A stretch of 51,105 nt of DNA, taken from assembly GCA_937891465.1 (NCBI GenBank), contig CALAHF010000185.1:1-51105 (forward strand), given 5' to 3'. This stretch comes from an uncultured Verrucomicrobiales bacterium. GTDB lineage: Bacteria; Verrucomicrobiota; Verrucomicrobiia; Verrucomicrobiales; DEV007. The notes beneath the pieces were generated by a model that saw nothing but the letters and a program-made list of their open reading frames with translations, searched no databases and was not told where the DNA came from. This document shows, piece after piece, positions 26,101 to 34,036 of this stretch. A program made the translations under genes and the position numbers. Within the stretch, counting starts at the first letter, position 1. Each line of letters opens with the position of its first letter.

Positions 26101-27514
26101 TGGAGGCAGTGGAATTCAGATCGCCAACCAGTATTTTCGCGTTCAGCAAAGCGGTAGCTCGCTGTCAGTTCAGCAGTTAGTGGCTCCGTTTCAAACGGCA
26201 ACGTTGAACGCGGGCGGAGCTTCAGTGACCGGTGCGGCGGGGATTGGAGCGACCGGTTGGGATGCATCATCCGTCAAGCTCGTTCGCCGTTTTGCCACGG
26301 ATGGTGAGAGCCAATTTTTCATGACATTTGGCGATGAAATCAGTGCGTTCGAAGCCACAACCGGCAAGCTTTCGTGGAATGCGCATCTCGGGGCGTTGAG
26401 CGAAGGGGAGCGCCAAATGGTCTCCAATCTGGCGCGGCCTGAGACGTCATTGGCAATCGACGGGGAGCGGCTCATTGCCTTCTCACCAGCGACTTCGGTT
26501 GCGTCCGGATTTTCTGCAGAAAATGGAAAGTTACTGTGGCAACGAACGTTGAATTCCAATGCCGCAGACAACCTCTTTTCGCTGAACAGTGGCATGACGG
26601 TTGATGGAGGCCGCGTGTTTCTGTTTGGAAGCGAAAGCGTGATTCTTGATTCCCAAAGCGGCGACACCATTTGGAAATTTGACGGCGTCGGAGTACAAAA
26701 ATTTCCCGTGAAACTGCGAGCGCAGGAAAAAGCTGTGGCGGATGAACTTGCCGCTCAAGCTGAAGGTCCGATCGTAACCACTCCAACGAAAGCCTGGGCT
26801 GGAGGTAGCGTTTCGCTGTCACACGAGCGTCCTGGAATGCTTGATCACCTCACGGCAGGGAGTGATCGGAAATTGACTGTAAAATCATTTACAAAGAACC
26901 GCGGTGCGTTGGTTGCCCCAGCTGTCTACTGGTCGGCATCGAGAATTCATAATCGAACGCCTTCTGCAGCTTCGTTGGATGGCGACCGCCTGTTGTTGAT
27001 GGATCAATACGGCATTCGCGAGATTTCGTTGCGATTCCCGCTGGCCTCCCGTCAAATCGATGTGAGCGGCACATTTCTCGGAACCGCAGGTGACAACGCG
27101 TGGTTTTTGGAGCGCGATTCGATTGTCCGCGTTGATTTAGGAAATCGCGAGATGTCTGCGGATTCAAAATACTCGATTTCACTGGCGGGTCTTGCTCTCG
27201 ATGGTGAATCCAGTGCTGTGATGAGCGGTTCGCGTGTCTATGTGACTGGTCCGGGCGGCATGGCGATTTTCAATGCTCATAGTGGGCGTGTGATTTCCGA
27301 AAGCCGCTGGCCAGAAGAATTGGAAGCCTACCGCACCAAATTTGGTGGGAGTGCCGCTGGGATTACCGGGACTCGTTACGTCATTCAAGGACTCGTGAGA
27401 TCACCAGCTGCCGGATATGCCGCAATCGCGAATAACCCGGTAGAACGCACGTCAGGATCGACTTTGTATTCCAAGATCGGTGAGTCGAGCGTGGTCGCGT
27501 TGCGGGGCGAGTGA
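23192..27514 (+). CDS. Secreted TPR plus PQQ-like beta-propeller protein
   Basis: A 1440-residue protein if started at the GTG at 23192, which gives a compact signal peptide (VKIILGLILSVSFAFSQ). An in-frame ATG at 23120 would prepend 24 residues translated from the palindromic repeat. Residues about 30-900 consist of helical TPR-type repeats. From about 910 a PQQ/quinoprotein-like propeller is seen (LILDDRGTMYSVEAASGKLKW and later ASGFSAENGKLLW units). No quinone-binding residues are assignable. It follows moxR by 120 bases on the same strand. Similar proteins are common in PVC bacteria and may organise the periplasm or bind ligands. The role is unknown. Confidence 0.8.
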   Translation: MKIILGLILSVSFAFSQDAPAEAELSDFDKTSLNLRTALHYDSAIAAPLDSLVRLYQKEDRIEDLIGLYQAHIAQYPEDAGAKAVLTRLLRKLNRAGAGEFVTAASQLHPDNSVLQHLLFQHLQDRNDPRAVEVLSRAIELELLKPGRRDGWLEELLKISAEGKGRELAIGHLTALLNLENHTAKTLEALSARMQRYGFWELSLSAVTKALAKDPDAEAKVELQVRAAKAEASLGNREPAGQRLDGLLAKLAPDYWRRREIMSLRVNFLANDAEREAMLATAKAGWEANPASESAVLDYVELLAASELRRDAIKVLNDAAVVLPTSERLEAKTLELLERIGDERELEVYLEKRLAAFSERDDLRYRIVKAQYLLGKTEPAEVNFKRVMAGLSEEDKGPRLLDLGRYLRNSNLPGQAVPIFETFLATNPARLDVRRELAETHLTLDQKSIARKVVGELDVTHAEIENFLDVVQFMVREEFFAEAKKALEKRLGIEPEQFELRLLLTRVFGKTGDREAAESLLNSTREIADTPSRYRSWLETGLEVHELFDDVALFFDREQARFGTKSNGGDTAEKWTSAEIEKFLILCETGERSQLTDRVTQAIRTKLLTDDLALDVRLKLRLLLVTALGNQPERGAEIEEQLKLLAIENPSQKDEYTLRLALLYHSLNRPDLTSPALSEVTVSNVSDVSVLRAAAPVFIEFGLVDAASTTLERVTAAEPEALANWEKRLSLLAALGREIELRKVIRDLLGGVNRIELSVDSIDALRRHLLDSHWRSVASLIAKQTPESLAEVLPLLESVQREATDSDRLWGLWARAFVLNALDRVDARDAAIEELTAAAYEGNANAARAAADAETQIVFPDGLAISLPAAMDLLTGPTGDKSAAESRQKTEGPLTQPKLDWAFEVDGGARVLQIEPVGKDVVLILDDRGTMYSVEAASGKLKWRERFGLPETTFTNSGSRRLRGNTLGATGGSGIQIANQYFRVQQSGSSLSVQQLVAPFQTATLNAGGASVTGAAGIGATGWDASSVKLVRRFATDGESQFFMTFGDEISAFEATTGKLSWNAHLGALSEGERQMVSNLARPETSLAIDGERLIAFSPATSVASGFSAENGKLLWQRTLNSNAADNLFSLNSGMTVDGGRVFLFGSESVILDSQSGDTIWKFDGVGVQKFPVKLRAQEKAVADELAAQAEGPIVTTPTKAWAGGSVSLSHERPGMLDHLTAGSDRKLTVKSFTKNRGALVAPAVYWSASRIHNRTPSAASLDGDRLLLMDQYGIREISLRFPLASRQIDVSGTFLGTAGDNAWFLERDSIVRVDLGNREMSADSKYSISLAGLALDGESSAVMSGSRVYVTGPGGMAIFNAHSGRVISESRWPEELEAYRTKFGGSAAGITGTRYVIQGLVRSPAAGYAAIANNPVERTSGSTLYSKIGESSVVALRGE

Positions 27515-27516
27515 AA

Positions 27517-30093
27517 TCAAGATTCCGGCTCGGGCCAATCGTGTTTCGGGTAACGTCCGCGTAGCATCGTGCGGACACCGGCATAACTGCCTTTCCAGAA
27601 TCCGGCTAGGTCTTCGGTGACTTGTACCGGACGAGAGTTTGGCGCGAGGATTTCGATGAGCAGTGGCACGCGGCCGTTGGCGATAGTCGGAGTCTCGCGA
27701 ACTTTGAAGAGGTGCTGAATCAGCACGGAAATCTTGGGTTTAACCGCCGGATCGGGATCGTAAAAAATCTTCACACTGCGGCCACTGCTCAGCTCGATTC
27801 GTTCGGGAGCAAATTGATCGAGCAATCGATATTGGTGAGGCGGGAGCCACTCCGCTATAGCAGTTTTGACGGCGCGATCTTTGATCTGCTTGTAGCTTAG
27901 CCCACCATCACAAATCTGAATGAGCAACAACAGCCGTTCTTCTTCGCGAATTGAAGGGATTTCGTATTCGGGAAATGCCGCGGCGACCGTGTTGATCCGA
28001 CCGATTTCCTGCTCGATTGCCTGATCCCAGCGTTTCAAAATTAAATTTCCGGCCATCACTTCGCGGGCCAGAATTTCGGCGGCTTCATCAAGCGGCGGTT
28101 CGCCACGGGGGCGGCTTTCGAGAACCAAATCACGGAAGCGGCGTTCTTCGCGGGCTTCGACGCGACGATTGGTTTCATTGTAAACCGCTCCGACTTTGTC
28201 GACAAAATCATCGGGTAAAATCTCCGCGAGCATCGATTCTTCAAGCCGTGTGGCGAAGTTCAATTTCACGTTCAAATTGCGACCTTCGATCTCGATCATT
28301 TCGCCGGCGATGAAAAGCCGCGTTCCTTTTGAATCCGAAGCGACGCTGTCTTTTTCCAGTTGTCCGCACCGGCCGCCGATCACGGAGCAGGCGAGGGTGC
28401 TCGTGCTATTTCGCAACGCAACACGATCGGAAAACCCGGTGAGCAAAATCCGCGCAACCTCGTCCGAATCCGGTTCGCGATCCTGATGCTCGACGTTGGA
28501 AAGCCGACGAACCGATTTCGAGAACTGTTGCGCCATCTGGCCAATTTCTCGCGATGCATTGGCGTTAATGCCCATGCTATCACAATGGCCGACGTTGAAT
28601 TTCGCACTTGAGGCAGAACTCCAGGCGCGAACCAATGCTTGGAAATCAGAGCCGTCGTCGGGTTCACGAAAATCATCGAGCGTCAGATCTGAGCTACGTC
28701 GTTTCTGTTTTGGAAAGATCGGGCGGCCTTGGGTGGCGGCGGCGATGATCGAAAAGTATTCCAGACATCCGGCATCCGCTGCTGCGATCAATACGCGGGC
28801 AAAACGAGGAGTCAGCGGCACTTTCGACATCGCGAGACCAATTTTGGTGAGCGATTCATCTTCGGGATCCAACGCCCCTAGTATCGTGAGCCATGAAAAA
28901 GCCGCATTCAAGCCTTGAGGATTGGGAGCTTCGAACCATTCGAATCCACGCACATCTTCAATGCCCCCGGCTTTCAAAACCAGCACGGCTTCGCTCAAAT
29001 CCATCCGCTGAATTTCGGCTGGCGTTGCCGGCGGGCGGCCTTCGTGATCGCGTTCACTCCACAAACGGATCGCCACACCGGCGCGGGTTCGTCCTGCTCG
29101 ACCGGCGCGTTGATCGGCCGAAGCTCGCGATATTTTCTCGATCGTCAGTGTGGAAATCCCGCGTCTCGCGTCAAAACTTGAGCGCCGCTCCACTCCTGAA
29201 TCGATCACGGTAGTGACACCATCGATCGTAATTGAAGTTTCGGCGACATTCGTAGCGACGACGATTTTGGGCTGTGAACTTTTCCCGACCGCGGCGTCTT
29301 GTGCGTTTGGGGAGGCCTCGCCAAACAGCTCGTGAATTTCGATGCCCTTTGTCCAACTGGCGTTTTTCAAAGCTGCGACCGTTTTGCGGATTTCATGGCG
29401 GCCCGGCATGAATACCAACGTGTGGCCTTCGATTTTACCCATCTCGCGGAACCGTTCGCGGATGGCCCGCGCTGTGTGATCCCACAACTGATCACCGTGC
29501 CGTTCTTTGGCTGGCGAATAGCGGATTTCAACGGGGAACATTCGTCCTTCTGATTTTAGGTGTTGCGTTCCGTCGCCAAGGTAGCCGACCAATGATTCCG
29601 TCTCCAACGTGGCGGACATCGCGACGATTTTTAAGTCGGGCCGCCGGATTTTTTGAACTCCAAAACAGCGGGCCAGGGTAACGTCGCCGAAAAAATGACG
29701 TTCGTGAAATTCATCAAATATCACTGCGGAAACCCCATTCAAGTTGGGGTCTTCCAGCAATCGACGGAGCAAAATTCCTTCAGTGACATAACGAATTCGG
29801 GTCTCCCGGGAAACCACATTTTCGAAACGGACCTGATAGCCGACGTCATCGCCGCACCGGCCGTCGCGTTCCTGAGCTACCCGCCTTGCCAGCATTCGGG
29901 CTGCCAACCGACGTGGTTGAAGCACATAAATATCGCCATCGCATTTCCCCGAATCGAGCAGCATCTGCGGAACTTGAGTCGATTTTCCAGATCCCGTCGG
30001 CGCTTCAATAACGATGCGGACATTCTTTGAATCCAACGCAGCACGCAGATCGGATTCGATTTCAAAAATAGGCAGCGAGCGATCGCGAGGCAT
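27517..30093 (-). CDS. hrpB: ATP-dependent RNA helicase HrpB
   Basis: An 858-residue DEAH-type helicase. Walker A is Thr33-Gly-Ser-Gly-Lys-Ser-Thr39. The DExH box is Asp127-Glu-Phe-His130, and SATLE marks motif III. Motif VI is QRAGRAGR in the second RecA domain. The C-terminal half has the helical HA2 domain and the HrpB-specific tail ending in DWPEP, as in the E. coli protein. Length matches the family. It is convergent with the TPR/propeller gene (2-base gap). A palindromic repeat ends 5 bases before its ATG. Its cellular role in bacteria is poorly defined. Confidence 0.93.
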   Translation of the reverse strand: MPRDRSLPIFEIESDLRAALDSKNVRIVIEAPTGSGKSTQVPQMLLDSGKCDGDIYVLQPRRLAARMLARRVAQERDGRCGDDVGYQVRFENVVSRETRIRYVTEGILLRRLLEDPNLNGVSAVIFDEFHERHFFGDVTLARCFGVQKIRRPDLKIVAMSATLETESLVGYLGDGTQHLKSEGRMFPVEIRYSPAKERHGDQLWDHTARAIRERFREMGKIEGHTLVFMPGRHEIRKTVAALKNASWTKGIEIHELFGEASPNAQDAAVGKSSQPKIVVATNVAETSITIDGVTTVIDSGVERRSSFDARRGISTLTIEKISRASADQRAGRAGRTRAGVAIRLWSERDHEGRPPATPAEIQRMDLSEAVLVLKAGGIEDVRGFEWFEAPNPQGLNAAFSWLTILGALDPEDESLTKIGLAMSKVPLTPRFARVLIAAADAGCLEYFSIIAAATQGRPIFPKQKRRSSDLTLDDFREPDDGSDFQALVRAWSSASSAKFNVGHCDSMGINANASREIGQMAQQFSKSVRRLSNVEHQDREPDSDEVARILLTGFSDRVALRNSTSTLACSVIGGRCGQLEKDSVASDSKGTRLFIAGEMIEIEGRNLNVKLNFATRLEESMLAEILPDDFVDKVGAVYNETNRRVEAREERRFRDLVLESRPRGEPPLDEAAEILAREVMAGNLILKRWDQAIEQEIGRINTVAAAFPEYEIPSIREEERLLLLIQICDGGLSYKQIKDRAVKTAIAEWLPPHQYRLLDQFAPERIELSSGRSVKIFYDPDPAVKPKISVLIQHLFKVRETPTIANGRVPLLIEILAPNSRPVQVTEDLAGFWKGSYAGVRTMLRGRYPKHDWPEPES

Positions 30094-30098
30094 TTAAC

Positions 30099-30144
30099 AA
30101 ATCAACAGGGTTTGATTGCCAAATCAACCGAGTTGATTCGTAAA
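30099..30144. repeat. Palindromic repeat copy 7 (diverged)
   Basis: AAATCAACAGGGTTTGATT, GCC, AAATCAACCGAGTTGATTCG. Both outer arms carry ATCAAC/GTTGAT in place of AACCAAC/GTTGGTT, so outer pairing is preserved by changes on both sides. It lies just upstream of the hrpB start on the minus strand. Confidence 0.8.
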
Positions 30145-30170
30145 TAGGCTGCTTATTCCACACCCGTCAT

Positions 30171-31121
30171 TTATTCCCCGGGGCCGTCACTCTCAGACTT
30201 CACCAATTCAAAGGACGTAATCATTTCCTCGACCTTGGGAAACATCTTCGCTTCGTAGTCGGGAAAAATCGTGATGACAATGAAATACCCGCGGTTTCCA
30301 TCCATGAAAATCCATTGACGCCAGCGGACTTTTTCACCCTCCAGATTGGAGGGGATCATCGTATCGTAAAAGAGCGCGTCCAATTTGCCCACTTTGGCGA
30401 GTTTCATCAGGTCTTCGGTCGCTTTTGGGTTCACGCGTTTGGCCCAATGCATCGCAATCCGGAGCCGCATTTTTTCTGAGAAATCCGGATCGGCTTTTTC
30501 ACTGGCTTTTTGGGAAAACTCACCCAGCTCGTAGATGTCCATGCCAACTGGATATTCCGGGGGCCGATGCATCACCCACGTTCCCTGATCAATCGCGGCC
30601 CAGCCCTCTGACAGTTTGAATTTAAAAGATTTGGTTCGTTCTTTGGTCTCCTTAAACTCAAAAATCGCGATGTCCTTGATCTGAGCCGGCTTCTTTTTCT
30701 CCTTCGTCTGCGAACCGATGAATTGATTGGTCGGATCATACTTCCACGTGGAAGTTGTCTGACGGCCGATTGAATCGAAAAACTCGCGCAGAGTTGGGTT
30801 GCAGCCGGTTGGAAAGGTCGATTGCAGGGGCTTTTCAGGAATTTCCTTCGATTTGGACATCAACCCGATGCTGGTTCCTAAATCGATCCGGCTTTTGACG
30901 AAAAACATATTCCCAAATTGTTTGAACGAATAGCTCATCCCGCCTTCAAGCCTTTTGTTCAGAATCTTTTCCAGTTTGGCATCGGTCAATACGACCACGG
31001 CCTGTTTTTTTATTTTAGCTTCTGTTTCTTTCGGCTTCGAATCCTGAGCAGACAGATTGAATGATAGAAGAAGCGACAGAAAAATGGAGAAAAGGGTGAT
31101 TCGCGAACAAGTGAAATTCAT
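30171..31121 (-). CDS. Secreted protein of unknown function
   Basis: A 316-residue protein from the ATG at 31121, which begins a good signal peptide (SRITLFSIFLSLLLSFNLSAQ). An upstream ATG would add 22 residues without signal character. The mature part is Lys-rich with a mixed alpha/beta pattern; the central region repeats short Phe-Lys-x-Lys stretches. The segment MHWAKRVNPKATEDLMKLAKVGK is helical. No catalytic motif or known family was recognised. It is divergent from a second small secreted protein 90 bases away, and the intervening gap holds no clear site. Confidence 0.7.
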   Translation of the reverse strand: MNFTCSRITLFSIFLSLLLSFNLSAQDSKPKETEAKIKKQAVVVLTDAKLEKILNKRLEGGMSYSFKQFGNMFFVKSRIDLGTSIGLMSKSKEIPEKPLQSTFPTGCNPTLREFFDSIGRQTTSTWKYDPTNQFIGSQTKEKKKPAQIKDIAIFEFKETKERTKSFKFKLSEGWAAIDQGTWVMHRPPEYPVGMDIYELGEFSQKASEKADPDFSEKMRLRIAMHWAKRVNPKATEDLMKLAKVGKLDALFYDTMIPSNLEGEKVRWRQWIFMDGNRGYFIVITIFPDYEAKMFPKVEEMITSFELVKSESDGPGE

Positions 31122-31211
31122 TGAGACGGAAACGGTTGTAGTGGCGCATTCAGAGTCTACCCAGAAGTCGAGGAACGAAGAAATCATGAACGAAGCCGAT
31201 CCACTTTGAAA

Positions 31212-31697
31212 ATGATCAGCGCCGCGTTACACTTCGTGATGAGCAATGCTAAGGCCTTTCGTTTTTTAGCCCTGCTGGTCGTTTTTTTCGCCGGGAGCTC
31301 CCATGGGCGACCGCACTTTGTTTTGATGGATTCTTCGTCCGTGGATCATGCTCCATCCAGTTACGGATATACCGTGAAATCAACGGAGAATGGGGCGAAC
31401 ACAGTTTTCCTGTTAACACTCACGGCTTCTGCGGCGAAAGCGTTGAGCGGTGCAAAGGTGTTTTTTCATACCAATGTGAAAGATGAGCCATCGATTAAGG
31501 TTGTGATCGAAGTGGTCGAGAACAAGGGCAAGACGATTCGCTTTTCGGTTCCGACCAAGCATCTAAGCAACTGCCTTCTCGAACTGGATTCGGTTCCCGG
31601 TGAATTTTCAAAACGCCCTGTTGGAAGCAATCCTATTTACGCTGATTTTTCAGGTTATCGGTTGGCTCTCCATGCTGCGAAGGAGGTTAACAAATAG
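31212..31697 (+). CDS. Small secreted protein of unknown function
   Basis: A 161-residue protein if started at the ATG at 31212; a TTG six bases upstream and a later ATG (residue 10) are alternatives. A hydrophobic segment (FLALLVVFFAGSSHG) near 20-34 is a likely signal peptide. The mature part alternates beta-strand-like stretches (VFLLTLTASAAKAL, KVVIEVVENKGKTIRFSV), suggesting a small beta-sandwich. No family was recognised. The next gene on the strand starts about 100 bases downstream, with a AAGGAG-like sequence in between. Confidence 0.6.
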   Translation: MISAALHFVMSNAKAFRFLALLVVFFAGSSHGRPHFVLMDSSSVDHAPSSYGYTVKSTENGANTVFLLTLTASAAKALSGAKVFFHTNVKDEPSIKVVIEVVENKGKTIRFSVPTKHLSNCLLELDSVPGEFSKRPVGSNPIYADFSGYRLALHAAKEVNK

Positions 31698-31795
31698 CCA
31701 GTGAGCGGTTGCATGGCATTATTAAATACAAGAGAACATCACGTTTATAATTTGCTGGATACGCTCTTTATTTAAGGAGACGCCAAAAATACCGA

Positions 31796-32374
31796 ATGAA
31801 CAGTACGACGAACGATTCAAAAAAACTGTTAGCACTCAATAAGCCGAAGGGATATGTGGTTACCCGCTCTGACGAACTTGGGCGAAAAACTGTCTATGAT
31901 CTTTTACCTGATTGGGTTTTTGAGGATGGATGGATGCCCGTCGGACGCCTTGATCTGGATTCCAAGGGCCTTCTATTTTTCACAACCAAAGGCAAAACCG
32001 GTGATGCGTTAACCAAACCCGGGAATTGCATGAAGGTATACGAGATATGGGTCAGGGGCCACGTGACCGACGAACATATTGCCGCGGCAAAAAAGGGAGT
32101 AAAAAGCAAAGGCGATCTGCTCAAAGCGGTTGGCATCGAAAAAAAAGGCATTGGTGGCGCAAAAACAAAGCTCACAGTAGAAATTGACGAGGGAAAGAAT
32201 CGGCATATCCGCCGTCTTTTTGGAGCACTGAAAGACCCAAAGTTTGGGACGCCTTTAAAGGTCCTGAAATTGAAACGAATCAGCATTGGCAGTTTGAAAC
32301 TCGACCTCGAAAACGGGAAGTGGCGTTTTCTTTCCGTGGAAGAAGAGAGGATGCTATTGAAGGATCTTGATTAG
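31796..32374 (+). CDS. RsuA/RluB/RluE-family pseudouridine synthase without S4 domain
   Basis: A 192-residue enzyme that isomerises uridine in rRNA. The N-terminus begins directly with the catalytic domain (LLALNKPKGYVVT), and the catalytic Asp lies in GRLDLDSKGLL near 43-53. Most family members have Thr where Ser occurs here. NRHIRRLF is the conserved arginine motif of this family. RsuA and RluB carry an N-terminal S4 RNA-binding domain, which is absent, so the protein is closest in layout to RluE. The exact target uridine cannot be stated. Confidence 0.87.
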   Translation: MNSTTNDSKKLLALNKPKGYVVTRSDELGRKTVYDLLPDWVFEDGWMPVGRLDLDSKGLLFFTTKGKTGDALTKPGNCMKVYEIWVRGHVTDEHIAAAKKGVKSKGDLLKAVGIEKKGIGGAKTKLTVEIDEGKNRHIRRLFGALKDPKFGTPLKVLKLKRISIGSLKLDLENGKWRFLSVEEERMLLKDLD

Positions 32375-32460
32375 CTCTTAACCTTTAATCTTCTCCTGAC
32401 ATCGATGGCATAATTTATGAGGGGCCGATCCGATCCCTGCTTCTATCAGAACGAACTTGA

Positions 32461-33384
32461 ATGGACTCTCCAGAAACTTCATCGAATCCACCCCTGCTCG
32501 CTGGCATCGAAGCAGGCGGGACGAAATATGTTTGCGCAGTCGGGCATGATCCTGAAAACCCGCTCAGTGAAATCCGTTTCCCTACGGGGGAGCCGGGCGA
32601 TACGATTGGTGAAGCCGTCAATTTTTTCCGTGAAGCAATCGAGCAATATGGGCCGATCGGGGCAATGGGAATTGGCACCTTTGGCCCCGCAGATATCAAT
32701 TCACGATCCTCCGGTTACGGCGGAATTTTAACGACCCCTAAACCGGGCTGGGCTGGATACAACGTAGTTTCAGCGCTTCGAGAGCGGATGGGTGAATCCG
32801 TCCCGATCACATTTGAAACCGATGTGAATGCAGCTGCTGTGGGCGAAGCTGAATTCGGTGCCGCGATTCAAAAACGAAACGTCTGTTACATCACCATTGG
32901 CACGGGAATTGGCGGCGGATTTCTTCACGATGGAGTGCCTCTCCATGGTCGGATGCATCCGGAAATCGGGCATATGTTGGTGCCCAATCTTGAGGGGGAA
33001 TACGAGATGTCGAATCCCGGCAGCGTTTGCCCGTTCCATGATAATTGTATCGAGGGATTTGCAAGTGGCCCTGCGATTGAAAAGCGGTGGGGAGCGCCTG
33101 GCCACGAACTCTCTGATGACCACCCCGCCTGGGATTTACAGGCTCGTTATTTGGCGCACGGTTGCGTGAATTTGACTGCCGCGTGGTCGCCTGATGTCAT
33201 CATTATTGGTGGCGGGGTGATTCAGCAGAAGGGATTGATTCCAAGAATCCGTGAACATTTTGCGAAACTGGCCGGCGATTACTGGGGGAATTTGCCGCCG
33301 ATGGAAGACTACATTCAGGAACCCGGTCTCGGGCAACAGGCGGGTATCGTAGGTGCGCTGGCGTTGGCCCAACGATTGCTTTGA
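32461..33384 (+). CDS. ROK-family sugar kinase, fructokinase-like
   Basis: A 307-residue kinase. The phosphate-binding region is AGIEAGGTKYVCA near 15-27, and the second nucleotide loop is TIGTGIGGG. Catalytic Asp lies in TDVNAAA near 121. The zinc site has His in HPEIGHM, then Cys-Pro-Phe-His-x-x-Cys, the H-C-H-C pattern of bacterial ROK fructokinases. Fructose or mannose is the usual substrate. Because the sialic acid locus makes unphosphorylated GlcNAc and has no kinase, this enzyme is a possible partner (cf. RokA in Bacteroides), but it is 17 kb away and this is only a hypothesis. A hairpin terminator follows. Confidence 0.87.
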   Translation: MDSPETSSNPPLLAGIEAGGTKYVCAVGHDPENPLSEIRFPTGEPGDTIGEAVNFFREAIEQYGPIGAMGIGTFGPADINSRSSGYGGILTTPKPGWAGYNVVSALRERMGESVPITFETDVNAAAVGEAEFGAAIQKRNVCYITIGTGIGGGFLHDGVPLHGRMHPEIGHMLVPNLEGEYEMSNPGSVCPFHDNCIEGFASGPAIEKRWGAPGHELSDDHPAWDLQARYLAHGCVNLTAAWSPDVIIIGGGVIQQKGLIPRIREHFAKLAGDYWGNLPPMEDYIQEPGLGQQAGIVGALALAQRLL

Positions 33385-33395
33385 ATCATGTGGGG

Positions 33396-33456
33396 GCGAG
33401 CGCGTGAGCGAGTGGCTTATAAACTGATCTACTCGCTCACGCTCGCTGTCACATTT
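33396..33456 (+). terminator. Long hairpin after the ROK kinase gene
   Basis: GCGTGAGCGAGT (33402-33413) pairs exactly with ACTCGCTCACGC (33431-33442); a few more bases outside pair with a bulge. A 17-nt loop separates them and CATTTTTAC follows. It ends just before a short repeat copy. Confidence 0.6.
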
Positions 33457-33458
33457 TT

Positions 33459-33480
33459 ACGAACCAACCCTATTGGTTCG
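33459..33480. repeat. Palindromic repeat copy 8 (internally deleted)
   Basis: ACGAACCAACCCTATTGGTTCG keeps the outer arms CGAACCAA and TTGGTTCG but has lost the interior, leaving a short hairpin. Confidence 0.75.
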
Positions 33481-33628
33481 AAAAAAAACGAAGGTGAATC
33501 ATAACGTTTTTTACTGAATTTTTGCTTCAATGGGCGTCGATTAGTCCCCGGCATGATTTTGGCACTGATGACGCGCTTCTGAAATGGGAACCAGTTATTG
33601 ACCCGTTTCTTGCCAAAAAAATCACATC

Positions 33629-33970
33629 TCAAGAGAGGGTGACGACTTTAAAATCCAGAAGGAGTCCCCGATTCCAGGCTGTGAGATAGTAGGAGCCACC
33701 GCCATCGCCGAGCTCAAATTGGGGCAGTGACGGAAGGAGTGAATTGATTTGTGTCGCAGTGAGCCGGGTTGGTGCAGACCAATTGGGTTCCGTCCGGTCA
33801 AGTTGGTTGTTTTGGAAATGGGTGAGCCTGCGGTTGAAGTCCATTGCTTTTATCAGTCGTATACCTTCCTTCAATTGTGAAACAGTGATTCGGCTTCTGT
33901 GAAATTTGGACGAAAACTGAAAATTCGACTGATTTTGCTGCCTCAGCCTAAGGCAAAGCGATTTTTCCAA
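33629..33970 (-). CDS. Possible small hypothetical protein
   Basis: A 113-codon open frame with fairly protein-like composition in its C-terminal two thirds (for example SQLKEGIRLIKAMDFNR and PQFELGDGGGSYYLTAW). No signal peptide, motif or family was recognised. It is divergent from the ABC permease gene 66 bases away. The first 30 residues look less protein-like, so the start may be internal. The 148 bases between repeat copy 8 and this frame hold nothing I can name. Confidence 0.3.
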   Translation of the reverse strand: MEKSLCLRLRQQNQSNFQFSSKFHRSRITVSQLKEGIRLIKAMDFNRRLTHFQNNQLDRTEPNWSAPTRLTATQINSLLPSLPQFELGDGGGSYYLTAWNRGLLLDFKVVTLS

Positions 33971-34036
33971 TGAAGGTTCACGATAGAGGCAATTTTTCGT
34001 TTACAAATTCGGCGTCTCTCCGTTCACTTCTTCTTT